Below are positions 8,992-17,849 of a DNA stretch of 64,000 nt, one piece after another. Where the stretch lies: the NCBI GenBank assembly GCA_037139415.1, contig JBAXGN010000001.1, positions 1 through 64,000 on the forward strand, given 5' to 3'. The translations under genes and the position numbers were made by a program. Origin of the DNA: Verrucomicrobiota bacterium. GTDB taxonomy: Bacteria; Verrucomicrobiota; Verrucomicrobiia; Limisphaerales; Fontisphaeraceae. Below the pieces are notes generated by a model. The model saw nothing but the letters and a program-made list of their open reading frames with translations, did no database searches and was not told where the DNA came from. Each line of letters starts with the position of its first letter. The stretch's first letter is position 1.

Positions 8992-11022
8992 TTACGCGGT
9001 CACCGGTGAGGGCGTGCCCAGACCGGGAATCTTGGGCGGCGCGGGCTTGATTACCTCCGGCAACGGAGTGCCGGCGGGCGCGCCAGTCGGCGGCGGCAAT
9101 TTCATCTGAGGCTCAGACGGGGTAAACTTGCCGGTCTTGATGATGTCAGTCACCTGGCTGCCATCCAGTGTTTCAAATTCCAGCAACGCATTGGCAATGA
9201 TTTCGAGTTTGTCGCGGTTGGCCAGAATCAAATCTTTAGCGCACTTATAGGAGGATTCAATGAGGATCTTCACTTCCTCGTCAATCTCACGGGCGGTGGA
9301 TTCGCTGTAATCTTTGCGGCGCACCATCTCGCGCCCAAGGAATACATAGCCGTCTTCCTCGCCATATTGCACCATGCCCATCTTGTCGCTCATGCCGTAC
9401 TGGCAGACCATGGCACGGGCCATGGAGGTGGCCTGCTGAATATCGCTGGATGCGCCGGTGGAAATGTCGCCGGAAAACAACTCTTCCGCAATCCGGCCAG
9501 CCATGATGACTGCCAGGAGATCGAGCATCTCTTTCTTGCGCCGATTCAAAACGTCTTCTTTGGGCAGGGACATGGTCGAGCCCAACGATTGGCCGCGCGG
9601 AATAATGGTTACCTTGTGCAACGGATGCGTATGCGGCAACATCACATTGACGAGGGCGTGCCCCGCTTCGTGCCAGGCGGTGTGCCGCTTTTCGTCCTCG
9701 CTCATGGCCATGCTGCGGCGTTCCCGGCCCCAGCGCACTTTGATCCGCGCCTCCTCCAAGTCCACCATCGCAATGGCCTTCTTATTGCCGCGCGCCGCCA
9801 GCAACGCCGCTTCGTTCAGCAGGTTCGCCAGTTCAGCGCCGGAATAGCCGGGGGTGCCCCGCGCAATAATGGCCAGGTCCACATTGGGTTCCAATTTCAC
9901 CCGCTTGGCATGGACTTTGAGAATCGCCTCGCGCCCACGAACATCCGGCAGGTTCACCGTGAGCTGCCGGTCAAAACGTCCCGGACGCAACAGCGCCGGA
10001 TCGAGCACATCGGGCCGGTTGGTGGCCGCGATGATGATGATGCCTTCGGTGGTGTCAAAGCCGTCCATTTCCACCAGCAGCGCGTTCAACGTCTGCTCGC
10101 GTTCGTCATTGCCACCGCCCAGACCATGGCCGCGACTGCGGCCCACCGCGTCAATTTCATCAATGAAGATCAGGCACGGCGTGCTCTTGCGCGCCTGCTC
10201 GAACATATCGCGCACCCGACTGGCGCCCACACCGACAAACATCTCCACAAAATCCGAACCGCTGATGCTGAAAAAGGAAGCATCGGCCTCACCCGCGATG
10301 GCCTTGGCCAGAAGGGTTTTGCCGGTACCAGGCGCACCCACCATCAAAATGCCCTTGGGGATGCGTCCACCCAGCTTTTGAAATTTCTTCGGATCTTTCA
10401 GGAACTCCACCAGTTCTTCCACCTCTTCCTTGGCTTCCTCCACGCCGGCGACATCTTTGAAAGTGGTCTTGTTCTTTTCCTTGTTCAACATGCGCGCCTT
10501 GCTTTTCCCAAAGCTCAGGGCACCGCGTCCCGCATTTTTAATTTGGCGGATCAGGAAGAAGTAGATAATGGCCACAATGATCAGCACGGGCAGCAAACCC
10601 ACGAGCATCTGCATCAGGAATGTGTTCGGCTCCTTGCTGTCAAACTTGCCGCTTTCCAGCAATTTATCGCGCATTTTGTCCGGCAGCACCGTCTTGATCC
10701 GGAACGCCACCAATGCTGGCTTGCCAGCCTCCATAACCCGCACTCCCTTATCGTCGGTTTTAAAGTAACGACCGGTGATTTCCCGCAGGTCCGGCGATTG
10801 GGGGTTGAAAATAATGGTACCAGATTCAATCTGGTTGCTTTCCACCTTTTGGATGAATTCTGAATACGTGAGCGGACGGCCCGCAGTGTCGGCCCGTTCC
10901 TTGAACATCATCAGCAACGGAATCGTGGCCAGAATGATGATCCAGATCATCCAGCCCTTGGAGGGCATTCTGGAATCGCCATTGCCGTTATCTTTATCGT
11001 TTCGTTTTTCGTCGTCAAACAT
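8992..11022 (-). CDS. ftsH: ATP-dependent zinc metalloprotease FtsH
   Basis: 676 residues from the ATG at 11022. It is a membrane-bound AAA+ protease that degrades misfolded membrane proteins and selected regulators. Two membrane helices flank a periplasmic domain ([17 protein letters not shown] near the start, [17 protein letters not shown] near 140). Walker A GAPGTGKT, Walker [12 protein letters not shown], the second region of homology ending in RPGRFDRQ, and the zinc motif HEAGH are all present. The C-terminus has a proline-rich tail. It lies downstream of tilS on the same strand with a 120-base gap, a common pairing in bacteria. Confidence 0.97.
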   Translation of the reverse strand: MFDDEKRNDKDNGNGDSRMPSKGWMIWIIILATIPLLMMFKERADTAGRPLTYSEFIQKVESNQIESGTIIFNPQSPDLREITGRYFKTDDKGVRVMEAGKPALVAFRIKTVLPDKMRDKLLESGKFDSKEPNTFLMQMLVGLLPVLIIVAIIYFFLIRQIKNAGRGALSFGKSKARMLNKEKNKTTFKDVAGVEEAKEEVEELVEFLKDPKKFQKLGGRIPKGILMVGAPGTGKTLLAKAIAGEADASFFSISGSDFVEMFVGVGASRVRDMFEQARKSTPCLIFIDEIDAVGRSRGHGLGGGNDEREQTLNALLVEMDGFDTTEGIIIIAATNRPDVLDPALLRPGRFDRQLTVNLPDVRGREAILKVHAKRVKLEPNVDLAIIARGTPGYSGAELANLLNEAALLAARGNKKAIAMVDLEEARIKVRWGRERRSMAMSEDEKRHTAWHEAGHALVNVMLPHTHPLHKVTIIPRGQSLGSTMSLPKEDVLNRRKKEMLDLLAVIMAGRIAEELFSGDISTGASSDIQQATSMARAMVCQYGMSDKMGMVQYGEEDGYVFLGREMVRRKDYSESTAREIDEEVKILIESSYKCAKDLILANRDKLEIIANALLEFETLDGSQVTDIIKTGKFTPSEPQMKLPPPTGAPAGTPLPEVIKPAPPKIPGLGTPSPVTA

Positions 11023-11142
11023 TGTATAAATCGGCTTTAACGTATCACCAAACCCCGCCCGACGCAAACCAGACCACCTCCCGAGGTATTATCGGGTTAA
11101 AATAATGTCCAGTAAACGCACTTTTACGCCGTATTTCCGCAG

Positions 11143-12540
11143 TTATCCGGCAGAAGCAATACGTTGCCACCCCCATTTCAACCACAACCGAGTCTCCTTG
11201 TCGAGCTTGAAACGTTCGCCTATTCGCAACCCCTCCACCCAGAAAATTTCCCCTGGAGCCGTCATCCCCACCACCCGTTGGTGGCGTGCCGCCCTGGGAA
11301 CCTTCTCATTCGTGAAAAGGTCCTGCAATTTGACCGGATGCGACATGCCGATAGGCTGAAACCGGTCACCCGCACGCCAATAGCGCAGCATGATCCCGCC
11401 CTCCAGTTTTTCAGCGTCAAAATACTCGGTGCCAGTCGGTGGCTTCCCCACCGGGACCGTTCCCTTGCCCGGTTTCCACTGGAGTTGCAGACCGCCAAAT
11501 TCAATCCGTCCGCCTTTGCGCGTCAAGGGTACGAATTGCTGTGCATCCGTGAAAAGCTCCTGATGGGTTTTGGGCACCACAGTTACTCGTCCATCCGCTG
11601 AACAAACCACCGCGATGTTTCCCGGTGCGATCATCATTTTACCGGGTTTGGTGCGCAGTTTTTCGATCAGATCAAATTCTGGAAACACGTTTAGCGCCGG
11701 CAATTGCAGCCGCAGACAGGTCCGCTGCAATGCCGGATGCAGGGCCGAAAAGGGCTGTCGGACAGACGATGGGCCCGCCTCGGTCATCCAAGCGCGCGCC
11801 AGGAATTCAAGAAAATCCGATTCGGCCCGCAGCGTCTCCATGATGCGCGGCAGAATGGCCGGCAACGCCGGGCGGCGGGCCAGCATGATCGGCAACAGTT
11901 CGTGCCGCACCCAATTGCGCTCCATGTCCAGGTCCTGGTTCGATTCATCCTCGCGATGCTGAAGTTGTTCGGCCTGCGCGTATGCCTGAATTTCGCTTTT
12001 GGAACACTCTAGTAGCGGACGCAGCAACCGCACTCGGGCATCAAACGGAGATCCGCCATTCCATTCCATGCCGGCCAGCCCATCGCTTCCCGAGCCGCGC
12101 AGCAATCGCACAAAAAACAACTCTGCCTGGTCATCCGCATGATGCGCCAACACCACTTTTGTAGTCTTGAACTGGCTCGCCGCCCGAAGCAGGAACCGAT
12201 GCCTGGCTTCCCGAGCCGCCATCTCCAACGAAATGGAACCTGCCTGGCGCAACTGACCCGCTTTCACCCGTTCGCAGATACATTCCAAGCCCAACGCTGC
12301 GGCCGTCCGACGCACCAGCCGTTCATCCGCATCGCTGGCTCGCCCACGAAGTCCATGATTGAGGTGGGCGACACCCAGCACCCAGGCGTGGTGTTGCGCT
12401 CCTTGCGCCAGCAAATGCAACAACACCATGGAGTCCACGCCCCCGGAAACCGCCACCAGCAGACGCTCTCCCGGCAGCGCCCCGCAGTTTTCCCGCAGGC
12501 GTTTTTCAACCATCTCAATCAGTTGGGATTTGGCTTTCAT
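11143..12540 (-). CDS. tilS: tRNA(Ile)-lysidine synthetase TilS
   Basis: 465 residues. Adds lysine to C34 of the CAU-anticodon isoleucine tRNA so that it reads AUA. The PP-loop ATPase motif SGGVDSMVLLHLL is near residue 31. H-N-HGLRG and the AHHADDQAE motif follow, then the substrate-binding domain (LRPLLECSKSEIQAYA). The C-terminal TilS domain is complete (LRYWRAGDRFQPIGM, KLQDLFTNEKVPRAAR, WVEGLRIGERFK). The ATG at 12540 starts the usual short helix before the PP-loop. It is followed by ftsH, as in many genomes. Confidence 0.95.
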   Translation of the reverse strand: MKAKSQLIEMVEKRLRENCGALPGERLLVAVSGGVDSMVLLHLLAQGAQHHAWVLGVAHLNHGLRGRASDADERLVRRTAAALGLECICERVKAGQLRQAGSISLEMAAREARHRFLLRAASQFKTTKVVLAHHADDQAELFFVRLLRGSGSDGLAGMEWNGGSPFDARVRLLRPLLECSKSEIQAYAQAEQLQHREDESNQDLDMERNWVRHELLPIMLARRPALPAILPRIMETLRAESDFLEFLARAWMTEAGPSSVRQPFSALHPALQRTCLRLQLPALNVFPEFDLIEKLRTKPGKMMIAPGNIAVVCSADGRVTVVPKTHQELFTDAQQFVPLTRKGGRIEFGGLQLQWKPGKGTVPVGKPPTGTEYFDAEKLEGGIMLRYWRAGDRFQPIGMSHPVKLQDLFTNEKVPRAARHQRVVGMTAPGEIFWVEGLRIGERFKLDKETRLWLKWGWQRIASAG

Positions 12541-12585
12541 GAGCCACTCAGATCGCGCTTTTCATTCCAAATAAACAAGCCGACT

Positions 12586-14688
12586 TTAGGCTGGCTTGAC
12601 CGCCCCCATTGGATCAATCAGGCGCAATTGCTTTGTTTCGAGCGCGCGATAGACATCCGGTAAATCGAATTGGGCGAGCACACTTGGTATAAACGCCGAA
12701 AGCGGCCAGTCATATTCCTCGTTTTGGGCAATGGCATCATAGGCGGTCAGGGTGTTTTTCAGTGTGACCCGGGTCACCTGCTTTGACAGCAAGGCTGCCA
12801 TTGCCGCCGGCAATGCCCCCCAGCCGCGTCCGGCCAGGTGGATTTCCTGATGGTCAAATCCCGCCAACCAATCCAAAACGCGCAATACATCCAGGGTTTT
12901 CATGCCGAGATAGGGTCGGTCCAACATGATTGAATGAATGGCATAGAAATAGTCGCTGCCATACGGCTTGAAAAACTGGTCTTTGCCGCACGTGTCCGGG
13001 CGCGACTCCCCGATCCCTCGCACGTCACACGCATACAACGGTATTTCGGGCTCCGCTTTCAATAGTTCACGAACCAGAGGCTCGGAACGGAGTTCCTCAT
13101 CCGCCGACTGATCAGCAATATAGAGAATCGCCTGGCGCGGGCCACTGGGCGGACGCGATTCGTGCGTATGATCATAGAGGCGTGTCACCAGTGCGAAAAC
13201 ACCGGGCTCGGTTTCCACCGGATAAATGGTGGCCCCCGCTTGGGGATAACTGCGCTGCGCGACCGGGCGCAAGATGCGATAATCCGGCATCCCCTGACGT
13301 TCGGGCAACTTTAACGCCTGGGTAACCCTGGTGACCAAGGTTTTTCCGGCGACCACGCCACGCCTGACCGCCAATTCACAAGCGCGCACGCGCGTGAAGG
13401 CGGGCAGCGGACGGGATTTGAGCCCAGCCACCTGCCCGGCCGGGGTGCAGCGCAAGTCGGCTTCTTTTTCCAGCACTAGTGCGGGTTCTGCTTGCAGGTC
13501 GGAAATGCTGGTGACACGGTTGAACCAGCGGTACATAGCCTCGCGGTTTTCCTGGGAATACCCATGGTTGGTAGGGCCGACTTGAAGCTGAATGTTATCC
13601 GGCACGCCCAGCAGCGTGTAGAGCCGTTTCAACCGGGCAAAGGACTCCTGCGCCCCGCGCACATCGAAAAAGTCCTGTTCCTTGGCCAGAATGATGATGG
13701 GCTTGGGCGCCAACGCCGCCAGGAAATCATCGTGATCCAAGCCCAGCGCCAAAGCACGGGGCGGACATTGTTCGGTATCCGCCGGAAGTTCATTTTCCAG
13801 GTTGTGGCGGAAAGTTGTGATGAAACACGCGGGAGCAGCCATGGTCCAGCGTTGATCCAGGCCACACAGCCAGGTGGTGAGGGTGCCGCCGCCGGAATTC
13901 CCGGTGATGCCCACCTGCTTGGGGTTCACTTCTGGACGCGTGAGCAGGTAATCCAAGGCCCGAATGCCATCCCATGCACGCCATGCGCCGAAAAACTCAC
14001 CCGTGAGAAATTGCTGGTTGCCGGCGAGAATATGCTCAGACACCCCGTTCCCATGCCGGGGCCGCAACTGGTCATCAGTATATTGCAGCCGTTCTCCCTG
14101 GCCAATCGGATCATAAATCAGAGTCACGTACCCCATGCGTGCGAGCGACTGGGCCACACTTTGATAGGAATCCATCGCCTTGCCATTGGCAGAATGCCCG
14201 CACGACACCACCACCCCCGGCAGCGGGAACGTGCGCCCCTTGGGCACGTAGAGATTGGCCGTAACCAGAAATTCCGGGCGGCTTTCAAAAATGACTTTCT
14301 CCACGCGATAGGTATCGCGGTCCAGCGTCCCGGTGATCCTCGGGTTTAGCGGTGTGCGCTCGGGCAACGGACCAAACGCCCGTCGGATTTTCGCGCGCAC
14401 TTCGTTTACGTACGCTCGGGCATCCGCCCGTTTTTTTAAGGCGGCTTTGCGGGCCAAACCGGCCTGTTCCGCCTGGCGCACTTGCGTCACGAAATATTCC
14501 TGGACCATGCGCGGGAACCGGTTGTATGGGATAATGGGTTGTGCCGGTGCGGTGGCGGCTTGCGCGGGCACTTCCAACCAGCGCCCGGCAAGTTGGCAAC
14601 CCAAGGCCAGCCCGCCCACCACCAGCACCCGCCGGCGGGGAAACCGTGATTGGCCAAAGACTTCTGGAATTGAGGTGTCCGTTTTCAC
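12586..14688 (-). CDS. exported AXE1-like alpha/beta hydrolase with second hydrolase-like domain (Tat-like signal)
   Basis: 700 residues from a GTG start at 14688; there is no ATG before the signal sequence. The N-terminus has FPRRRVLVVGGLALG, a twin-arginine-like signal. Domain one carries the nucleophile elbow GNSGGG, an acid in KEQDFFD and a histidine in NHGYSQ, a complete triad. Domain two (about 440-690) is alpha/beta-hydrolase-like, but the elbow position reads AGRGWGA with no serine. The architecture is the same as the esterase encoded at 3305-5389, so the two are probably paralogues with different export routes. It is likely a carbohydrate esterase; the substrate is unknown. It lies 45 bases downstream of nothing on its own strand and 45 bases before tilS, so co-transcription with tilS is possible. 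Confidence 0.78.
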   Translation of the reverse strand: MKTDTSIPEVFGQSRFPRRRVLVVGGLALGCQLAGRWLEVPAQAATAPAQPIIPYNRFPRMVQEYFVTQVRQAEQAGLARKAALKKRADARAYVNEVRAKIRRAFGPLPERTPLNPRITGTLDRDTYRVEKVIFESRPEFLVTANLYVPKGRTFPLPGVVVSCGHSANGKAMDSYQSVAQSLARMGYVTLIYDPIGQGERLQYTDDQLRPRHGNGVSEHILAGNQQFLTGEFFGAWRAWDGIRALDYLLTRPEVNPKQVGITGNSGGGTLTTWLCGLDQRWTMAAPACFITTFRHNLENELPADTEQCPPRALALGLDHDDFLAALAPKPIIILAKEQDFFDVRGAQESFARLKRLYTLLGVPDNIQLQVGPTNHGYSQENREAMYRWFNRVTSISDLQAEPALVLEKEADLRCTPAGQVAGLKSRPLPAFTRVRACELAVRRGVVAGKTLVTRVTQALKLPERQGMPDYRILRPVAQRSYPQAGATIYPVETEPGVFALVTRLYDHTHESRPPSGPRQAILYIADQSADEELRSEPLVRELLKAEPEIPLYACDVRGIGESRPDTCGKDQFFKPYGSDYFYAIHSIMLDRPYLGMKTLDVLRVLDWLAGFDHQEIHLAGRGWGALPAAMAALLSKQVTRVTLKNTLTAYDAIAQNEEYDWPLSAFIPSVLAQFDLPDVYRALETKQLRLIDPMGAVKPA

Positions 14689-14765
14689 AATTGCGTTCTG
14701 TAACCACTACGCGCCCGCCTCCGGGAAGTCAACCACTCTTGAATTCCTCGGTTGCCACCCAATGG

Positions 14766-15608
14766 CTAAAGGATCTGAATCACGAGCGCAGTTGTGTTAT
14801 CGCGACCAGACTGCTCCAAAGCGGCCTCCACCAGCCGATGCGCCGGGTCATCCGTGGGTCCCCAAGGCTTGGTCGGCCGCAGATACTCAAGCAGATGATG
14901 GTTGTACAAACCGTCCACTACCCCGTCGGTGCAAAGCAGAAAGATGTCCCCGGCCTCATAGGCCACCGCTCCAACCTGCGGGGTGATAAACTGATTGCCG
15001 CCGCCGAGCGCCTTTTGCAGCACATTGCGCCGCGGATGCCGGCGTGCCTCGCCCTCATTGAGTTTGCCGGTGCGGAACAGCCAGCCCACATGCGTATCGT
15101 CTTCGCTGAGTTGCCGGATGCCGCCGCTCCGGGCCGGCAAATAATAAATGCGGCTATCGCCAATGTGGCCGAAATACATCCAGCCCGGCGTAAACCAGCA
15201 GAGGCTCAAGGTGGCCTCCATGCCTGAGCACTCCTCGTAACTGCTGCCCACAAACAATAGCGCCCGGTGGATGCGATCAAAAAGTTCGGTAAAGGCGTCG
15301 GCGAATCCAGGTTCCAGCCCGGTGGCAAACAGCTTGAAGAGTTTGGGCAGGAAGACCGTGGTTTTGTCCATCGTGATCCGGCTGGCGCATTCGCCAGCCC
15401 GCGCTCCCCCGATACCGTCGCTCACGGCAAACGCAAAGTCCATGGTGGTGATGGAAGCTTCGCCAAGCCGGCCAAGGTGATATACCTCGCGGGCATTAAA
15501 CTGCAGCCCCAAAAACGCATCTTCATTGTTTTGGCGCACCTTGCCTCGATCCGTGCGCCCGAACCATTTCAGGCGCACCGAGGCCGATACATTATGATCA
15601 TGTTCCAT
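14766..15608 (-). CDS. PP2C-family serine/threonine phosphatase
   Basis: 280 residues. All metal-binding motifs of the PP2C (PPM) family are seen: TDRGKVRQNNEDA, FAVSDGIGGA, GDSRIYYL, LCTDGVVDGL and a final GRDNTTALVI. This should be an active Mn/Mg-dependent phosphoserine/phosphothreonine phosphatase. There is no membrane segment, so it is cytosolic. The ATG at 15608 lies 5 bases after the stop of the upstream kinase-like gene, whose end supplies an AGGG ribosome-binding site, so the two are very likely translated from one message. The pair suggests a kinase/phosphatase couple acting on the same targets. Confidence 0.92.
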   Translation of the reverse strand: MEHDHNVSASVRLKWFGRTDRGKVRQNNEDAFLGLQFNAREVYHLGRLGEASITTMDFAFAVSDGIGGARAGECASRITMDKTTVFLPKLFKLFATGLEPGFADAFTELFDRIHRALLFVGSSYEECSGMEATLSLCWFTPGWMYFGHIGDSRIYYLPARSGGIRQLSEDDTHVGWLFRTGKLNEGEARRHPRRNVLQKALGGGNQFITPQVGAVAYEAGDIFLLCTDGVVDGLYNHHLLEYLRPTKPWGPTDDPAHRLVEAALEQSGRDNTTALVIQIL

Positions 15609-15613
15609 GAACC

Positions 15614-16003
15614 CTAGGTCTTTTCTAAGGGCGGCAGGATAGTGGCGAACTCAAAATCGATCAAGCAAAAGCGCCCGTCGGACTGACGGTAGGTGACGTT
15701 GCGCATGTCCGCATCATCGTGATGCACCTCGAATCGTTCCAGTTCGGCAAATAGTTCACGGGTGCGCTCCGCATCCAAATGCTCAACCCGGCTGCCGCAG
15801 TTGGTGGTGACAATCCGCAGTTTTTCTGGATCCGCTTCGAGCAACCGCGGCACAAAGTCGCACCCTCGCTCCTCCAAGTGGCGCAGCACCTGCACCTCCC
15901 GGGCGTACCGCTCCGCAGCATTCGGGCCGTGGTAGGTTTTGAATACCCGGCCATCATAGCTGAGCTTAACTGTTGATCTGAGCGTATCCTTAACTTGCAG
16001 CAT
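15614..16003 (-). CDS. minimal protein-kinase-like protein
   Basis: 129 residues from the ATG at 16003, which has GGAG four bases upstream; the frame upstream to 16066 lacks a ribosome site. Kinase landmarks in order: VFKTYHG (lysine), YAREVQVLRHL (alpha-C glutamate), VHHDDADMRN (catalytic loop, Asp and Asn spaced as in HxDxxxxN), and CLIDFEFA in place of DFG. The chain stops about 12 residues after this motif, so the activation segment and the whole lower C-lobe are absent. Nearest families by motif are RIO/Kdo/aminoglycoside-kinase-like folds. It may be a true mini-kinase, a pseudokinase or an activator. Coupling to the PP2C gene 5 bases downstream supports a role in protein phosphorylation. 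Confidence 0.7.
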   Translation of the reverse strand: MLQVKDTLRSTVKLSYDGRVFKTYHGPNAAERYAREVQVLRHLEERGCDFVPRLLEADPEKLRIVTTNCGSRVEHLDAERTRELFAELERFEVHHDDADMRNVTYRQSDGRFCLIDFEFATILPPLEKT

Positions 16004-16055
16004 AACTCCGTAATCCGGCTTGTCCGTGTCAAGCTGACTTGGTATGCAACTTGCA

Positions 16056-16148
16056 TGCCAAATCAAATCGCCCTGACTTCGATTTTTAACAACCTGTGCG
16101 TGCCAAACTATCGCCTATTATTTGGCGTTTGCCAAGTAATTGCCAAAC
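16056..16148 (+). promoter_or_regulatory. cluster of TGCCAAA/TTTGGC motifs upstream of glnII
   Basis: TGCCAAA occurs at 16056-16062, 16101-16107 and 16141-16147. TTTGGC at 16121-16126 is followed by TTTGCCAA, making a small inverted repeat. The first two direct copies are 45 bases apart and the last two 40. The cluster lies about 225-320 bases upstream of the predicted sigma-54 promoter, where enhancer-binding activators usually bind. That they are operator sites is inference. The remaining 16149-16372 is AT-rich with no gene. Confidence 0.35.
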
Positions 16149-16372
16149 GGCGACGTGCCCCCGTTCATTTCTGAGCTTGTGGACATAAAATCTTAAATCC
16201 GCAGCACCTGATCATTAAAGGCCAGAGTGGTTAATTTTTATCATTATGATCATATTTTAACAGTAGTTTTATTGATTCGGTTGTCCGATCCATCAAAGAA
16301 CTGTTTCAATTTTCGGCCACATACAGGCGGTTTTAACGATTTTCGCTTCAGGCCGACTTTTTCTGATTGAAA

Positions 16373-16390
16373 TGGCATGTGATCTGCTTA
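16373..16390 (+). promoter_or_regulatory. candidate sigma-54 promoter of glutamine synthetase
   Basis: The sequence TGGCATGTGATCTGCTTA keeps the invariant GG (16374-16375) and GC (16386-16387) exactly 10 bases apart. It differs from the consensus TGGCAYR-N4-TTGCW only at the first T of TTGC. Transcription would begin near 16398, giving a leader of about 68 nt before the ATG at 16466. Sigma-54 control is the classic mode for glutamine synthetase genes. Confidence 0.6.
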
Positions 16391-16465
16391 GAGTTTCGGC
16401 AGTTAACACTGCGTGTTGAGTAACTGGCAGATCATAACAAAGAAAATTAACTAGCGACAAAACAA

Positions 16466-17491
16466 ATGGCGAAATACAAATTGGAATACCTCTGGCTTGA
16501 CGGGTATGAACCCGTCGCGAACATCCGTGGCAAAACCCAGGTCAAGGAATTTGACAGTTTTCCCAAACTGGAACAGCTCCCCATGTGGGGCTTTGACGGG
16601 AGTTCCACCCGGCAGGCGGAAGGACGCAGCTCGGACTGCATGCTTAAACCGGTAGCGGTTTATCCCGACAGCACCAAACTGAACGGCGCGTTGGTCATGT
16701 GCGAAGTCATGATGCCGGATTGCAAGACTCCTCATCCGAGCAACGCGCGCGCGACGATCCTCGACGATTCCGGCACTTGGTTCGGGTTTGAGCAGGAATA
16801 TTTCCTCTATAAGAACGGAGCTCCGCTCGGTTTTCCGTCGGGTGGCAATTTCCCGCCCCCGCAGGGCAAGTACTATACCGGTGTGGGTTACGAAAACGTG
16901 GGCGACATCGCTCGCGAGATCGTGGACAAGCACCTGGATCTCTGCTTGGACGCTGGCATCAACCACGAAGGCATCAACGCCGAAGTGGCCAAGGGTCAGT
17001 GGGAGTTTCAAATTTTTGGCAAAGGCTCGAAGACGGCCGCTGACCAGATGTGGGTGGCGCGCTATTTAATGATGCGCCTTTGTGAAAAATACCAGGTGGA
17101 AGTCAATTGGCACTGCAAGCCGTTGGGCAAGGATGTGGATTGGAATGGATCGGGCATGCACACCAACTTCTCCACCACCTTCATGCGCGAGGTCGGCGGC
17201 AAGGCGTATTTCGAAGCCCTCATGGCGGCCTTCGACAAGTATAAGAACGAACACATTGCCGTTTATGGTCCAGACAATCACCTGCGCCTGACCGGTCTGC
17301 ACGAAACCCAGTCCATTGACAAGTTCAACTATGGCGTGGCTAACCGCGGTGCCTCTGTCCGTGTGCCGCATAGCTTTGTCAATAATAACTACCGTGGATA
17401 TCTGGAAGATCGTCGTCCGAATTCCCAAGGCGACCCATACAAGATCGCTGGCCGCATTTTGCAGACGATTGCGACGGTGCCAACCAAGTAA
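16466..17491 (+). CDS. glnII: glutamine synthetase type II (eukaryote-like)
   Basis: 341 residues, the length of GSII enzymes and much shorter than bacterial GSI (about 470). It makes glutamine from glutamate, ammonia and ATP in the cytosol. Typical GSII features are the beta-grasp start (LEYLWLDGYEP), WGFDGSST, FGFEQEYFLY (metal-binding glutamates), a glycine-rich YYTGVGYEN, CLDAGINHEGINAEVAKGQWEFQ, NGSGMHTNFS and RVPHSF. The Tyr adenylylation loop of GSI is absent, so regulation should be mainly transcriptional, in line with the sigma-54 promoter upstream. A terminator follows at 17523. Confidence 0.93.
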   Translation: MAKYKLEYLWLDGYEPVANIRGKTQVKEFDSFPKLEQLPMWGFDGSSTRQAEGRSSDCMLKPVAVYPDSTKLNGALVMCEVMMPDCKTPHPSNARATILDDSGTWFGFEQEYFLYKNGAPLGFPSGGNFPPPQGKYYTGVGYENVGDIAREIVDKHLDLCLDAGINHEGINAEVAKGQWEFQIFGKGSKTAADQMWVARYLMMRLCEKYQVEVNWHCKPLGKDVDWNGSGMHTNFSTTFMREVGGKAYFEALMAAFDKYKNEHIAVYGPDNHLRLTGLHETQSIDKFNYGVANRGASVRVPHSFVNNNYRGYLEDRRPNSQGDPYKIAGRILQTIATVPTK

Positions 17492-17522
17492 TATCGGGTT
17501 GAACTGATATTGTCTGAGTGGG

Positions 17523-17580
17523 GCGGAGGTGCAACTGGTTTAGCCCAATGGCTGCCACAGCGCCTCCGCTCTTTTGCGTT
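17523..17580 (+). terminator. Rho-independent-like terminator after glnII
   Basis: GCGGAGGTGC (17523-17532) pairs with GCGCCTCCGC (17560-17569) over 10 pairs, including one G-U. A TCTTTTGCGTTT tail follows. The loop of 27 bases is long. The rest of 17581-17849 shows no gene; it is the leader of apgM. Confidence 0.5.
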
Positions 17581-17849
17581 TCTCCCGATTCGTTGCGCGA
17601 GGTATGGGAGCTTGAAGATCCAGACGGAATTTTGCCCTGAAGCACGCGCGCCACAAACCACAGGGTTTGCAGATAAAATCCGGTGAGTCAACCAGGCCCT
17701 GGGGCGCTCGGGAACGATGATAATCAGCTCTAATTATCGCGTTGACGTTGGCAAAAATATGCCCATGATACCTGCGTTTGGCCGCTTAAAGGCGACCAGT
17801 CACTTGAATTGTTGGATTGGACATTGAAATTGAACTATTGGAATCAGTT

